A stretch of DNA of 64,000 nt from Phycisphaerales bacterium (GCA_029213305.1 JARGPA010000015.1:24683-88682); one strand, 5' to 3'. Counted from the first letter of the stretch, positions 8,267-19,301 are shown. Translations and numbers: made by a program. Notes: a model not told the origin generated them from the letters alone.

Positions 8267-10228
8267 ATGCCCAATCAAAGCGACGCCGCAGACGGTCAAG
8301 ATTCATCGAATCATGCATCATCCACTCCGGTCTCAACACCACCGGGTGATACTGTCGGCACAAATCTTCTCGCTGAAGCAGGTGAGCGCTCAATGACGAA
8401 CTCGGAGTATTATTCTCCGATTCCAGACGGCTACAAAAAAGGCAACCATAAATATGTCGTAATCCTCGGCACAGTAATGTCGGGTCTTGGGAAGGGCATC
8501 TTCTCGTCTTCGATGGCAAAAGTCCTCAAAGACAAAGGGTTACGAGTTGCACCGATCAAATGCGAGGGATATCTCAACATTGATTCAGGAACACTCAACC
8601 CATATCGACATGGAGAGGTATTTGTCTTAGATGACGGAACCGAATGCGATATGGATCTTGGTACTTACGAGCGAATGCTCAACCAGAATCTCACGAAACG
8701 AAACTTCGTAACCTCAGGTCAGATCTACTCAGAGATTCTCGATCGTGAACGCCAAGGGGTATATCTCGGACGAGATGTCCAGATGATCCCACATGTTACC
8801 GGCGAAGTTAAACGCAAACTCCGGGAACTCGCTTTGAGAGGAGACGGAGAAGGTCCTGCAGATGTTGTATTCGTAGAAGTCGGCGGCACAGTAGGCGATT
8901 ACGAAAACGGGTTTTACATCGAAGCTCTTCGTGAACTTGCATTTGAAGAAGGTCCTGGGAGTGTCTGCTTTGTCGCATTGACATATGTCATCGAACCCAA
9001 AGCACTCGGGGAACAAAAATCAAAGGCGGCCCAACTCGGTATCAAACGTTTGATGGAATCTGGAATCCAACCTCACCTCATTGCATGTCGAGCAAGTAAC
9101 CCTGCAGAATCAAAGGTGATGGAAAAAATCGCGATGTTCTCCAATGTACCCAAGAACCGAGTGTTCTCAATGCATGATCGCGACAGCATCTACACGATTC
9201 CTGATGAAATGAGAAATGAAGGACTCGATCGCGAGATTCTCTCTATTCTTGATCTTCATAATCGTGTAGACGCAATGCAAGAAGATAAATCTCGCAGACA
9301 ATGGGGATCATTCGTAGAGGGATTGGTTGCGCCTAAAAACTACACAATTAAAGTCGCCGTCGCCGGCAAATACGCAGATCTAATGGATGCATACGCGTCA
9401 ATCCAGAAATCTCTTGAACACTGCGCTGCTCATTTCCGTTGTCGAATAAGACAAGAATGGATCGACACGACTGATATCTCTGATTCGAATGTCGCACAAC
9501 AACTTGATGGTTTTGACGGCGTAATTGTCCCAGGTGGATTCGGTTCTAGAGGAGTCGAAGGCAAAATCTCAGTAGTGAAGTACTGTAGAGAATCGGGGAT
9601 GCCATACCTTGGGATTTGTCTCGGATTCCAAGTCGCTGTCATCGAGTTCGCGAGAAATGTACTCGGTATCAAAGATGCATATTCAACTGAGTTTGATCCT
9701 ATGTGTGGATCCCCATTAATTTCAGAACTCCCTGACCAGAAGAAAATCGAAGGACTCGGGGGCACAATGCGTTTGGGAGCTCAAGATGTACAAATCACTC
9801 CTGATTCTCTCGCAGCATTCCTCGCAGGTGGGAAACGATCGATCCATGAACGATTCAGACATCGGTACGAAGTAGATCCTTCATTTATTGATCAACTTGA
9901 AGCAGGCGGGCTCGTATTCTCAGGCCGACACCCTGAACAACCAATTATGCAGATTTTGGAACTTCCATCATCCGCTCAATCTGTTGGACATGATGACAAT
10001 GAAAACGGACCAACTACTCATCCATATTTCATCGGAGCCCAGTTTCACCCAGAACTGACTTCTCGACCTCTGACCCCACAACCAATGTTCATGGGACTTG
10101 TTGCCGCGTCATTAGCAGGCAAATACGAGTCAGATGAGTCTGAATGGAACACTCTATATTCAGGGAATGCGGCATTACGGACATGGTTGTACACACGGAA
10201 AAATGGAAAAACGCAACCTACATCGTAA
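8267..10228 (+). CDS. pyrG: CTP synthase, divergent form with N-terminal extension
   Basis: Converts UTP to CTP with glutamine and ATP. Two domains are clear. The synthetase domain (VILGTVMSGLGKGIFSSS, HGEVFVLDDGTECDMDLG, VEVGGTVGDYENGF) is followed by a class I glutaminase domain (PGGFGSRGVEGK, YLGICLGFQ with the nucleophile Cys, GAQFHPE). Several normally rigid motifs are altered: GGVVSSLGKG reads GTVMSGLGKG, KLDPYINVDPGT reads KCEGYLNIDSGT, and CLGMQ reads CLGFQ. There are about 55 extra N-terminal residues, low in order and rich in Ser/Asp. The start is uncertain: TTG 8252, ATG 8267 or ATG 8393 (MTNSEYYSP) are all possible. I take the 8267 ATG. Probably a lineage variant and not a different enzyme. 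Confidence 0.88.
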   Translation: MPNQSDAADGQDSSNHASSTPVSTPPGDTVGTNLLAEAGERSMTNSEYYSPIPDGYKKGNHKYVVILGTVMSGLGKGIFSSSMAKVLKDKGLRVAPIKCEGYLNIDSGTLNPYRHGEVFVLDDGTECDMDLGTYERMLNQNLTKRNFVTSGQIYSEILDRERQGVYLGRDVQMIPHVTGEVKRKLRELALRGDGEGPADVVFVEVGGTVGDYENGFYIEALRELAFEEGPGSVCFVALTYVIEPKALGEQKSKAAQLGIKRLMESGIQPHLIACRASNPAESKVMEKIAMFSNVPKNRVFSMHDRDSIYTIPDEMRNEGLDREILSILDLHNRVDAMQEDKSRRQWGSFVEGLVAPKNYTIKVAVAGKYADLMDAYASIQKSLEHCAAHFRCRIRQEWIDTTDISDSNVAQQLDGFDGVIVPGGFGSRGVEGKISVVKYCRESGMPYLGICLGFQVAVIEFARNVLGIKDAYSTEFDPMCGSPLISELPDQKKIEGLGGTMRLGAQDVQITPDSLAAFLAGGKRSIHERFRHRYEVDPSFIDQLEAGGLVFSGRHPEQPIMQILELPSSAQSVGHDDNENGPTTHPYFIGAQFHPELTSRPLTPQPMFMGLVAASLAGKYESDESEWNTLYSGNAALRTWLYTRKNGKTQPTS

Positions 10229-10247
10229 CTAAACATTCACATGAGAT

Positions 10248-10922
10248 TTAACTCCGGTTGTGAACCTGTAACTGATGTGATACATCTTTTAATATGAGTG
10301 CACTTAGTCGATCCGGGTATCCAAGTGTGACGGATGTGTTATGAACTAGAGTTTGCGCGTGTAGATTTGCTGACAGACTCAATTCTGGATCAGCACTCAT
10401 CGAAGCAAAGCTAACAAAAACATGTGCACCCCAAGGACGATTGATTCCATTGTCTGGCTGTAGTTCATGTATATGCCACTGGACTGCATTCATGCAACGA
10501 TCAATAAGCACAGAGGATTGAGAACTGTTCGCGTAGTTCCAAAGTGCGTGGAGCGAACAAAGCTCAACCATTGTTCGATACTCGATTGCAAGATTTTCTG
10601 AATCACTAACTAACGGCCCAGAGGGCTCAACGAGATCCAGAGCAATAGCTTCAGTGAGATTCCCAGAATGAGTTAACCACCAAAGTTGCTCGTCGAGTGC
10701 GTCGGATTGAATTGACTCCGATTGTACATTGAAAATATGACTGAGAAACGGGCGATCAGTTGCACGCCGATTGCCGTACTCATCCGTAAAGTTCTCAATA
10801 AACCTCGTTTTTTCTGATTCACTCTTCTCGAATGGCATGTCCAAGAGTACAGGACTGATCAGTGAATCAATAAACTGTACCCATTGTTCATTTGAAGGCA
10901 ATTTTGGTTGATTTGTGTTCAC
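10248..10922 (-). CDS. Conserved-looking hypothetical protein
   Basis: 224 aa, no signal peptide, no TM helix, no motif I recognise. The middle is helical and contains the polar stretch NAVQWHIHELQPDNGINRPWG, followed by HVFVSFASMS. Composition and codon use match neighbours, and the frame is bounded closely by pyrG (20 nt) and panC (60 nt), so it is likely a real gene. It may share a divergent promoter region with panC. Function unknown. Confidence 0.65.
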   Translation of the reverse strand: MNTNQPKLPSNEQWVQFIDSLISPVLLDMPFEKSESEKTRFIENFTDEYGNRRATDRPFLSHIFNVQSESIQSDALDEQLWWLTHSGNLTEAIALDLVEPSGPLVSDSENLAIEYRTMVELCSLHALWNYANSSQSSVLIDRCMNAVQWHIHELQPDNGINRPWGAHVFVSFASMSADPELSLSANLHAQTLVHNTSVTLGYPDRLSALILKDVSHQLQVHNRS

Positions 10923-10982
10923 ATAAAATCGTAGCCTCGCAATTGCTGTCTACACTCGATTTTACGATTGAAAGGTTGCACA

Positions 10983-11831
10983 GTGCGAATACTGGAAACG
11001 CCAGACTTTGAAATGACAAACAACTGCGTGCTTGTACCCACGATGGGTGCACTTCACGGCGGGCATACTTCATTAATTCAAGCGGCAGTCCGACGCGCAC
11101 GGATCGAAGGTGTCCCCAGCGCGGTTTCAATCTTTGTGAACCCGAAACAGTTTAATGAACAATCTGATTTCGATCAATATCCAGACAGGATGAACGATGA
11201 TATCGCAATCTGTAAAGAGCAAGGCGTTGATATCGTTTTCAATCCATCCGTTGATGTGGTCTATCCTCAACATCAAGATGTGCTCTCAAACGTCATTATC
11301 CCTGAGATTGCTTCGAAACCTGGTTTAGAAGATTTGTATCGGCCGGGGCACTTCGAAGGGGTATGCAAAGTTGTTTCTCGCTTGTTTGATCTCTGCAACC
11401 CATCTGCAGCGGTGTTTGGAGAAAAAGATTGGCAACAACTCCAATGCATCAGAACGATGTCAAAACTACAGAATCGTTCTCTTGAGATGATTCCCGCTCA
11501 GACTGTTCGAGAAGATTCTGGCCTTGCGATGAGTTCAAGGAACTTAAACTTGTCAGATGAAGCAAGAATACAAGCAGTTGCATTGAGTCAAGCTTTGTTC
11601 AGTTCATCACATGTCAATACACCTGAGCTTGCTCAATCACTCATGAGAGAGATGCTTGAGAACAACGGAATCATTCCTGAGTATGCAGTGATCCGTCCTT
11701 CTGCGACATTGATGCCCATTCCTGATCCCGCCGTACCATTTCATAAACCATGTAGAGCATTAATTGCGGCAATGGTGGGGGGAGTTCGATTAATTGACAA
11801 TGCCCCTTGGACTCCTGTTGCATACGCTTAA
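10983..11831 (+). CDS. panC: Pantothenate synthetase
   Basis: Condenses pantoate and beta-alanine with ATP in coenzyme A synthesis. About 282 aa. VPTMGALHGGHTSLIQ carries the HxGH-type adenylate motif. Also visible are SIFVNPKQFNEQSDFDQYP, FGEKDWQQL and a KMSKS-like DSGLAMSSRN. The open frame reaches back to a TTG at 10968, but GAAAGG at 10970-10975 sits seven bases before GTG 10983, which I prefer. gcvT follows 32 nt downstream; both connect to one-carbon metabolism (pantoate needs methylene-THF), though this may be chance. Confidence 0.92.
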   Translation: MRILETPDFEMTNNCVLVPTMGALHGGHTSLIQAAVRRARIEGVPSAVSIFVNPKQFNEQSDFDQYPDRMNDDIAICKEQGVDIVFNPSVDVVYPQHQDVLSNVIIPEIASKPGLEDLYRPGHFEGVCKVVSRLFDLCNPSAAVFGEKDWQQLQCIRTMSKLQNRSLEMIPAQTVREDSGLAMSSRNLNLSDEARIQAVALSQALFSSSHVNTPELAQSLMREMLENNGIIPEYAVIRPSATLMPIPDPAVPFHKPCRALIAAMVGGVRLIDNAPWTPVAYA

Positions 11832-11863
11832 GGGTACATTTATTTCTGATTCCGAGGTAACAA

Positions 11864-13003
11864 ATGACAGATCAAGCAACACTCAAACAATCTCCGCTCC
11901 ATTCGTATCATGAAGATTACGATGCTCAAATTGTGGAGTATGCAGGATGGGAAATGCCCATTAAGTACGCCACATCCATTAAGGATGAGCATGTTCATAC
12001 TCGTGAGAGTGGATCGTTGTTTGATGTATCTCATATGGGTCGGTTATCTTTGAAAGGCAAAGACGCAGCTCGATTGCTTGAACATATTTGTTCTCGCAAA
12101 ATCGGTTCAATGGCCGAAGGACAATGTCGATATTCATTGATTTGCAATCAACAAGGTGGAGTTCTTGATGATGTGATCGCAAACCGACTCGGAGAGAACG
12201 AGTTTTTAGTTGTTGTCAACGCGTCGAATCGAACAAAGATTGTGAATCATATTGAGTCTGTTATCAGTAATCGTGGATTCGCTGTAAAGCTCGAAGATCG
12301 CACAGAAAAGACGGCGATGATCGCGATGCAAGGCCCAAAGGTGATGGAGCTTCTTGGAAAAGTTTCTTCAGAAATTTCTGAACTCAAACGATACCGATTC
12401 TTTGTCAAAAACATGATGATCATGAAAATCATGATTGCTCGAACTGGTTATACCGGTGAAGACGGCGTCGAAGTCATCCTCCCAGCCTCAGCAGTTGGAA
12501 TGGCAATCAAGATGATGATGAAAGAACTAAAAACTCCTGAAAACGAAGAGATCATTCGTCCTTGTGGTTTAGGAGCCCGTGATACACTTCGTCTTGAAGC
12601 AGGCATGCCGCTTTATGGCCACGAGCTTGGTGAAGATATCTGTGCGCTCTCTTGTGGCGTAGATTTCGTAATCGCACTCGACAAATCCGTCGAAGAGCAA
12701 GGCGAGATGTTCATCGGGCAAGAAGCACTCATTTCTATCAGAGACGCAGGTGGCCCAGAAACAAAACTCGTGGGGTTGGAAATAGATTCCAAAAGAACAG
12801 CGCGACAAGGTATGTCAATCCTTGCAGATGGTGAAGCAGTCGGAACAATATCATCTGGGTGCATGAGCCCGACCCTTGGGAAATCAATCGCAATGGGATT
12901 TGTTCCATCCTCAATGAACTCATTGGGTACCAAGTTCAGTATCGATTCCGGACGCACACAACTTGACGCAACGGTGGTTGAACTCCCGTTCTACAAACGA
13001 TAA
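11864..13003 (+). CDS. gcvT: Glycine cleavage system T protein (aminomethyltransferase)
   Basis: Transfers the aminomethyl carbon from lipoylated H protein to tetrahydrofolate. 379 aa, typical length. Recognisable segments are GWEMPIKYATSIKDEH, FDVSHMGR, GGVLDDVIANR, ARTGYTGEDGVEV (folate-binding region), RDTLRLEAGMPLYGHEL and the C-terminal SPTLGKSIAMGFV. GAGGT precedes the ATG. The H and P proteins are not in the window. YgfZ-like relatives lack the conserved RTGYTGEDG and LRLEAGM signatures seen here, so GcvT is the better call. Confidence 0.93.
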   Translation: MTDQATLKQSPLHSYHEDYDAQIVEYAGWEMPIKYATSIKDEHVHTRESGSLFDVSHMGRLSLKGKDAARLLEHICSRKIGSMAEGQCRYSLICNQQGGVLDDVIANRLGENEFLVVVNASNRTKIVNHIESVISNRGFAVKLEDRTEKTAMIAMQGPKVMELLGKVSSEISELKRYRFFVKNMMIMKIMIARTGYTGEDGVEVILPASAVGMAIKMMMKELKTPENEEIIRPCGLGARDTLRLEAGMPLYGHELGEDICALSCGVDFVIALDKSVEEQGEMFIGQEALISIRDAGGPETKLVGLEIDSKRTARQGMSILADGEAVGTISSGCMSPTLGKSIAMGFVPSSMNSLGTKFSIDSGRTQLDATVVELPFYKR

Positions 13004-13056
13004 TCAGTTCAACAAGAAAATAATTCCAAACCAAGTGCTCGTGTAAAACGTGCCAA

Positions 13057-13785
13057 TTATTCTGTATCTGCAGAGTTCTTCAAGTTAGGCAAGTTCTGCT
13101 CAACCCACCCTGCAGTAGTGTGACGTACGATGGTGCCAGTAGCTTCGTAGATTACTTGTTCTGCGATATTGGTGCAATGATCACCCATTAAAACAGCTTG
13201 ATTGATAATCGCGTGGAGAGAGAATGCAGTATCCACACCCATACGTCCATCTGCAACCCGTGATTCTGCATCACGAGCAATGAGCTCATGAAACGCTAGT
13301 GTGTTCCCTTCACACGCGAGCACACTCTTTGCTTTGTCGGCGTTTGTGTTTTTAAATGCTTTGACCGTATCTCTCAGAATCCCCACAATTGAGTTCGTCA
13401 TCACTCTCGTCGTTTTCGGGAAGAGGGAATCTCGATCTCCGAGTGTAATCACAAGTTGAGCAATAGCAGTTGTAGAATCCGCGATCCGTTCGAGCTCATT
13501 GTTCACTTTCACTGCGGTCAATAAAGATCTGATCATCGCTGGCTCGATCGGACATGCGACTTTGGTCGCAAGTGTGAGCATATCGACTGCATCACGCTCG
13601 ATTTCGATATCTGCTTGATCTACTTCATCATCCCGTTGCATAAGCAGAGCTGCTTTTCCAGCGTCACGGTTGTAGATCGTTTCAAATGTCTGTTCTGTGA
13701 TATCAATGACGAGTTCGCCTTGGTCTACAAGACGACTGCGAACACGAGCTAATCTGCATTGAAACTGATCTGGAGTGATTGTCAT
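13057..13785 (-). CDS. PhoU-family phosphate signalling protein
   Basis: 242 aa, composed of two similar three-helix halves of the PhoU family, each with the metal-binding pattern E-x-x-x-D: ELERIADSTTAIAQ in the first and MGDHCTNIAEQVIYEATG in the second. Family members restrain the PhoR/PhoB response and Pst uptake. No pst or pho genes lie nearby, so the partner is elsewhere. Transcribed alone and against both flanking genes; the promoter would be in the 165-bp gap upstream of eno. Confidence 0.85.
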   Translation of the reverse strand: MTITPDQFQCRLARVRSRLVDQGELVIDITEQTFETIYNRDAGKAALLMQRDDEVDQADIEIERDAVDMLTLATKVACPIEPAMIRSLLTAVKVNNELERIADSTTAIAQLVITLGDRDSLFPKTTRVMTNSIVGILRDTVKAFKNTNADKAKSVLACEGNTLAFHELIARDAESRVADGRMGVDTAFSLHAIINQAVLMGDHCTNIAEQVIYEATGTIVRHTTAGWVEQNLPNLKNSADTE

Positions 13786-13926
13786 TTGATCAATTGTCCG
13801 TATGTGCGATGAAGAATCTGAATACAGGCCGATGAATCAACTCAGGATAGCCGATTTTAAGTCGACTTGCTCACTCATCGACATATCCTTACATAAATCG
13901 TTCACTTCTTTCCTCAGAACTCATGA

Positions 13927-15246
<1,320 letters not shown>

Positions 15247-15301
15247 ATTGAAGAAAACAATGAATTGCATCCTTCACGCGATTGGAATGTATTGATACAC
15301 G

Positions 15302-16354
15302 ATGAGTGATCGCCAATGGAAATCTTCATACGACGATGACGGAAATGGGGATCGTTTAGCGAAACTCAAAGCGATTCTTTCTCGAATCTTTGGAGATGGT
15401 GAAAACCCATTTGCTTGGGGTTTTACTTTGTTTCGTGTATTTGGGATCCGATTCCGAATCCATCTTCTTTTTATTGTGTATTTACTCAGCGAACTGATTT
15501 TCACTGTTCCAGGGAACCGTGATGGTTTTGCTTTTGTTTGGCCTCGTCTTGTCGCGATGCTCACTTTGGTGATGATTCATGAGATTGCCCACTGCATGAT
15601 CTGTCGTAGAGTTGGAGGCGAATCAGACGAGATTATGCTTTGGCCTTTGGGTGGATTCGCTCATTGCGTGATCCCAGATGATTGGAAATCCGAACTGCGA
15701 GTCGCTCTTGCAGGACCGTTGAGTAATGTCATTCTAATTCCTGTATTCGGTATACCTCTATATCTACTCACTCAGAGCAGTTCCTTCCTGGCATTTAATC
15801 CGATTTTACTTGGGGGGAACACAACAGTCTCTACATTACCATCAGGCGAAACCACTTGGTGGCTCATCCTCCTAAGCTCGTTCTATGCAATGAACTGGAC
15901 ATTGGTGATCTTCAATCTATTGATCCCAATGTTTCCACTGGACTCTGCACGAATTCTGTATTCGCTACTTTGGCGCAGAACGACATCCTCGAAAGCAATG
16001 TGGCAAACAGTCAACATCGGACTCGGGGTCGCAACCCTAGTCGGGCTCATCGGGATTATTATGCAGGATGGGAAAATCCTCCTTGCAATCGCGATCCTGA
16101 GCGGGATCGCTTGCTCAATGAAGAGACGACGGCTTCAATTTCTCCAATACGGAGATTCGATCCCAGGATTGAATAATGAAGGGGAATCATGGAAATCGGG
16201 GCCTGTGGTGGATGAGGACGATCAAGAAATCATCTCCCAATCTGAGGTAGATCGCATTCTTGCTAAGATATCATCCTCTGGGATAGAATCTTTATCTCGC
16301 AAGGAACGGCGAAGTCTCAAGCGGGCAACAGAAACAAGCCGAAAATCCCAATAG
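15302..16354 (+). CDS. Site-2-type (M50) intramembrane metalloprotease
   Basis: 350 aa, with four or more hydrophobic segments (about residues 48-75, 80-100, 125-160, 195-215, 235-265). MIHEIAHCMICRR (about residue 93) is the HExxH zinc site in a membrane helix. NLLIPMFPLDSARI (about 205-218) is the NPxPxD-like second motif, with the Asp zinc ligand. No CBS or PDZ domain is seen. The last 45 residues form a soluble helical module, SEVDRILAKISSSGIESLS followed by RKERRSLKRA, which recurs in the rhomboid gene next door. Likely regulated proteolysis of a membrane substrate, unidentified. Lies 42 nt upstream of the rhomboid, probably one operon. Confidence 0.85.
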   Translation: MSDRQWKSSYDDDGNGDRLAKLKAILSRIFGDGENPFAWGFTLFRVFGIRFRIHLLFIVYLLSELIFTVPGNRDGFAFVWPRLVAMLTLVMIHEIAHCMICRRVGGESDEIMLWPLGGFAHCVIPDDWKSELRVALAGPLSNVILIPVFGIPLYLLTQSSSFLAFNPILLGGNTTVSTLPSGETTWWLILLSSFYAMNWTLVIFNLLIPMFPLDSARILYSLLWRRTTSSKAMWQTVNIGLGVATLVGLIGIIMQDGKILLAIAILSGIACSMKRRRLQFLQYGDSIPGLNNEGESWKSGPVVDEDDQEIISQSEVDRILAKISSSGIESLSRKERRSLKRATETSRKSQ

Positions 16355-16396
16355 GTCAACAGAAACAAGTTCAGACCTCATTCTTGGAGATGGTCT

Positions 16397-17302
16397 ATGG
16401 GTATTTATGATCGTGATTATGTCAACTCAGATCGCGGGATGGGAAGATCTTCATCCGGGCCAGGTCAACACGTCTTTGCTCGAGCACCGGGTTGGACTGT
16501 TACGACTTGGATCATCGTGATCAATGTTGTGATCTACTTCTTATCCGTAACTGTTCTCAGCTCACTCTTCGATATCGGACAACTCTCTGTCTATCAAGCT
16601 TTCCAAAGACTGGAAGTCTGGCGTCTGATCACCTTCCAGTTCCTCCATGATCCAAACTCGATCATGCATGTCCTGTTCAATATGTTCGGGATGTGGGTAT
16701 TTGGACCAATGGTTGAGCAATATCTTGGACGAAAAAAATACCTCGCGTTTTATCTCATGTGTGGACTCTCAGGAGGAATGCTTTTCATTCTTCTAAATCT
16801 CATCGGCGCTTATACCCCATTGCAGATATTGAAGGACGGCTTCCAAACCCCTCTCATCGGAGCATCTGCAGGGGTGTTCGGTGTCATCGTTGCATGTGCA
16901 TATGTTTCTCCAAACTCAGTGATTCAACTACTTTTTCCTCCGATCCCTATGAAGATGAAGACCTTTGCGTATGGATATGTCGCATTTGCTCTCGTCAGTT
17001 TATTGATGGGTTCTCACAATGCCGGCGGCGAAGCTGCACATGTTGGTGGCGCAGTCGCAGGTTTCTTTTTCATCCGTAAATCACATCTGCTTACTGATTT
17101 CTTCGATGTCTTCGGCGATAGTCGCTCGAAGGGTAAGTCATCACGAAAAACACAACACCGCGGATATAGACGAAGCTCGCCGGAGATCCCTACAGAATCC
17201 GAGATCGACAAGATATTGGACAAAGTGAAACAACACGGACTTGCTTCATTAAGTGATAAAGAGAAAAAGAAACTCTCAGATGCGAGCAAGATTGCGGATT
17301 GA
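16397..17302 (+). CDS. Rhomboid-family intramembrane serine protease
   Basis: 301 aa with about six hydrophobic helices (residues 30-250). The HxxxN-type helix appears as HVLFNMFGMWVFGPMVE. The active Ser lies in IGASAGVFGVIVACA (GASxG), and the catalytic His of the last helix is in GGEAAHVGGAVAGFFF. The C-terminal tail contains SEIDKILDKVKQHGLASLS followed by DKEKKKLSDA, the same module that ends the upstream M50 protease. GGAGATGG precedes the ATG. Substrates unknown. Two unrelated intramembrane proteases sharing a tail and an operon suggests a common adaptor or location. Confidence 0.92.
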   Translation: MGIYDRDYVNSDRGMGRSSSGPGQHVFARAPGWTVTTWIIVINVVIYFLSVTVLSSLFDIGQLSVYQAFQRLEVWRLITFQFLHDPNSIMHVLFNMFGMWVFGPMVEQYLGRKKYLAFYLMCGLSGGMLFILLNLIGAYTPLQILKDGFQTPLIGASAGVFGVIVACAYVSPNSVIQLLFPPIPMKMKTFAYGYVAFALVSLLMGSHNAGGEAAHVGGAVAGFFFIRKSHLLTDFFDVFGDSRSKGKSSRKTQHRGYRRSSPEIPTESEIDKILDKVKQHGLASLSDKEKKKLSDASKIAD

Positions 17303-17349
17303 TTCGATGAATCTCGGCTAATTCTCGTAGTCTGTGCTATCTTTTCCCG

Positions 17350-18624
17350 ATGTCACAACCACTTACATATGAGATTAAAGCCCGATCTGGATACGCAAGA
17401 GTTGGCCGAGTTGAAACTCTTCACGGCGGATTCGATACTCCTGCTTTTATGCCTGTTGGTACAAGAGCTAGCGTGAAAGGAATTCTGCCTGAGCAAGTTG
17501 CTCAAGGCGGGGCTCAGATCCTCCTCAACAACACTTATCATCTCATGCTTCGTCCTGGTTCTGAACTGATCCGCGACATGGGAGGTGTCCACAAATTCAT
17601 GAATTGGGATGGACCAATCCTGACTGACTCAGGTGGGTATCAAGCATACTCGATGGCGGACATCAACGCGATTGATGAAGACGGCGTGTCATTCAAGTCA
17701 ATCCTTGATGGTTCAATGGTTCGTCTTAACCCTGAAATAGCAATGCGAGTTCAAAATGAACTCGGTCCTGATATCATGATGGCGTTTGATGATTGCCCGC
17801 CTTCGGTTGATCCTGATAGTGGGGAAGTGAATCAACCAAGATTAAGCAACGCGACGCGCAGAGATACCAAGAAAATGTCCACTTACGATCATCACGCCCG
17901 ATTGGTTGTCGCCAATGAGCGAACGGTTCGTTGGCTTGATCGATGCAAAGCTTCGCATTCGCGCCCGTCTGAACAATCCCTCTTTGGAATCATCCAAGGC
18001 GGAGCAGATATGTCCATGCGTGATTGGTCCGTAGAACATATTTGTAACATTGATCTACCCGGGTATGCAATCGGAGGAGTCGCAGTTGGGGAATCAACTG
18101 AGGATATCGCTCGAATTGTGAGGCATACTGCACCCCAGATGCCTGAGTCAAAACCACGATACCTGATGGGTGTGGGTTACGAGCACGATATCACAATGGC
18201 GGTTCTAGCAGGGATTGACATGTTTGATTGTGTGCTTCCCACTCGCAACGGCCGCAATGCAAACGGATTTACAACTGAACCAGGAAGGAACGGGCAAATC
18301 CGTCTCCGAAATGCACAGTTTGCAAAGGATCCTCTCCCGATTGAACCTGGATGCGATTGTCAGGCATGTAACCCAAGCCAGTACGGCTGGAAGACTCCAG
18401 ACGGGCAACCGTTTAGTAGGGGATACATTCGCCATCTTTTCCAAGCAGGTGAAATGCTCGGACCGATTCTTGTGACACTTCATAATCTTCGATTCTTTCA
18501 ACGCTTGACTCATGACCTTCGAGAAGCGATCAGTACCGATGATTGGGAGGCGTTTGTGTGCAAACGGCCTCATTTGGCTCCCATCGTACATGAACGACTT
18601 ACAATTTCTCCACAGGGATCATGA
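17350..18624 (+). CDS. tgt: tRNA-guanine transglycosylase (queuine tRNA-ribosyltransferase)
   Basis: Exchanges wobble guanine for preQ1 in GUN-anticodon tRNAs. 424 aa, longer than the common ~375. LTDSGGYQAYSM holds the first catalytic Asp. GGVAVGES is the base-binding loop, and DMFDCVLPTRNGRNANGF has the nucleophile Asp. The zinc site is CDCQAC plus a later His in TLHNLRFF. About 13 residues are inserted between the last zinc Cys and RGYIRHLF. Followed after a 126-nt gap by yajC and secDF, the classical tgt-yajC-secD order. The degenerate QueC-like gene at 25.7 kb is the only other queuosine-pathway-like gene seen. Confidence 0.95.
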   Translation: MSQPLTYEIKARSGYARVGRVETLHGGFDTPAFMPVGTRASVKGILPEQVAQGGAQILLNNTYHLMLRPGSELIRDMGGVHKFMNWDGPILTDSGGYQAYSMADINAIDEDGVSFKSILDGSMVRLNPEIAMRVQNELGPDIMMAFDDCPPSVDPDSGEVNQPRLSNATRRDTKKMSTYDHHARLVVANERTVRWLDRCKASHSRPSEQSLFGIIQGGADMSMRDWSVEHICNIDLPGYAIGGVAVGESTEDIARIVRHTAPQMPESKPRYLMGVGYEHDITMAVLAGIDMFDCVLPTRNGRNANGFTTEPGRNGQIRLRNAQFAKDPLPIEPGCDCQACNPSQYGWKTPDGQPFSRGYIRHLFQAGEMLGPILVTLHNLRFFQRLTHDLREAISTDDWEAFVCKRPHLAPIVHERLTISPQGS

Positions 18625-18750
18625 AACAGGTTCGCCTAAAGCCCCACTTAGAGACAATACCCGTCCTATCATCCAGACCATGATCGGGACGACTCCATTT
18701 GGGGGTGGATCCCGGTTCGTCATGGATAGACATGGATTGAAAGGTTCGAT

Positions 18751-19221
18751 ATGACCAATGAAATCGGCTTGCCGCTGATCTATATGAATACAACACTCGG
18801 CCAACTCGTAGGCAGCGACACTGTTGCTACACCAGGTGCGACTCAAGCACCCGGTACGACAGGCGCACCTGCTGGTGCAGCACCGGCAGGGGGGAGTAAT
18901 ATCTTTTTCTTTGCGATCATCATGATGGTCGGAATGTTCCTGATTATGTCTATGTCAGGCCGAAAGGAAAAGAAGAAGCGTGCACAGATGCTTTCTTCGA
19001 TCACTAAGAAGGACAAAATCCGTACCGCAGGTGGGATCATCGGGACCATTATTGAGTTGAAAGATGATGAAGTCCTCATTGAAACTGATCGCTCATCTCA
19101 CACCCGACTCTGGCTCGCACGCGGCTCGATTTCTACTGTCTTGGATTCATCAAAGCGTCCAAGCGAATCGACCGAATCAAAAGAAGAAACCGGATTCGAA
19201 GCTGAATCTGTAAACGCATAA
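18751..19221 (+). CDS. yajC: YajC preprotein translocase accessory subunit
   Basis: 156 aa. One TM helix (about residues 50-70, FFFAIIMMVGMFLIMSMSGR) is followed by the family signature of a basic turn (RKEKKKRAQML) and GDKIRTAGGIIGTI-like text (here KDKIRTAGGIIGTIIELKDDEVLIET). The N-terminal 45 residues are an unusual Ala/Gly/Pro/Thr-rich extension ahead of the membrane helix, and the Ser/Glu-rich tail is also extended. AAAGG sits before ATG 18751. Placed directly upstream of secDF as in most bacteria. Part of the SecDF-YajC holo-translocon at the inner membrane. Confidence 0.9.
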   Translation: MTNEIGLPLIYMNTTLGQLVGSDTVATPGATQAPGTTGAPAGAAPAGGSNIFFFAIIMMVGMFLIMSMSGRKEKKKRAQMLSSITKKDKIRTAGGIIGTIIELKDDEVLIETDRSSHTRLWLARGSISTVLDSSKRPSESTESKEETGFEAESVNA

Positions 19222-19301
19222 TTTGTTGAACTGGAATACAGTTTTTCGTTGAATAATTGGGTTGATAATAAAAGACTCCAATACGCTGGAGAGGTTAATA
19301 C

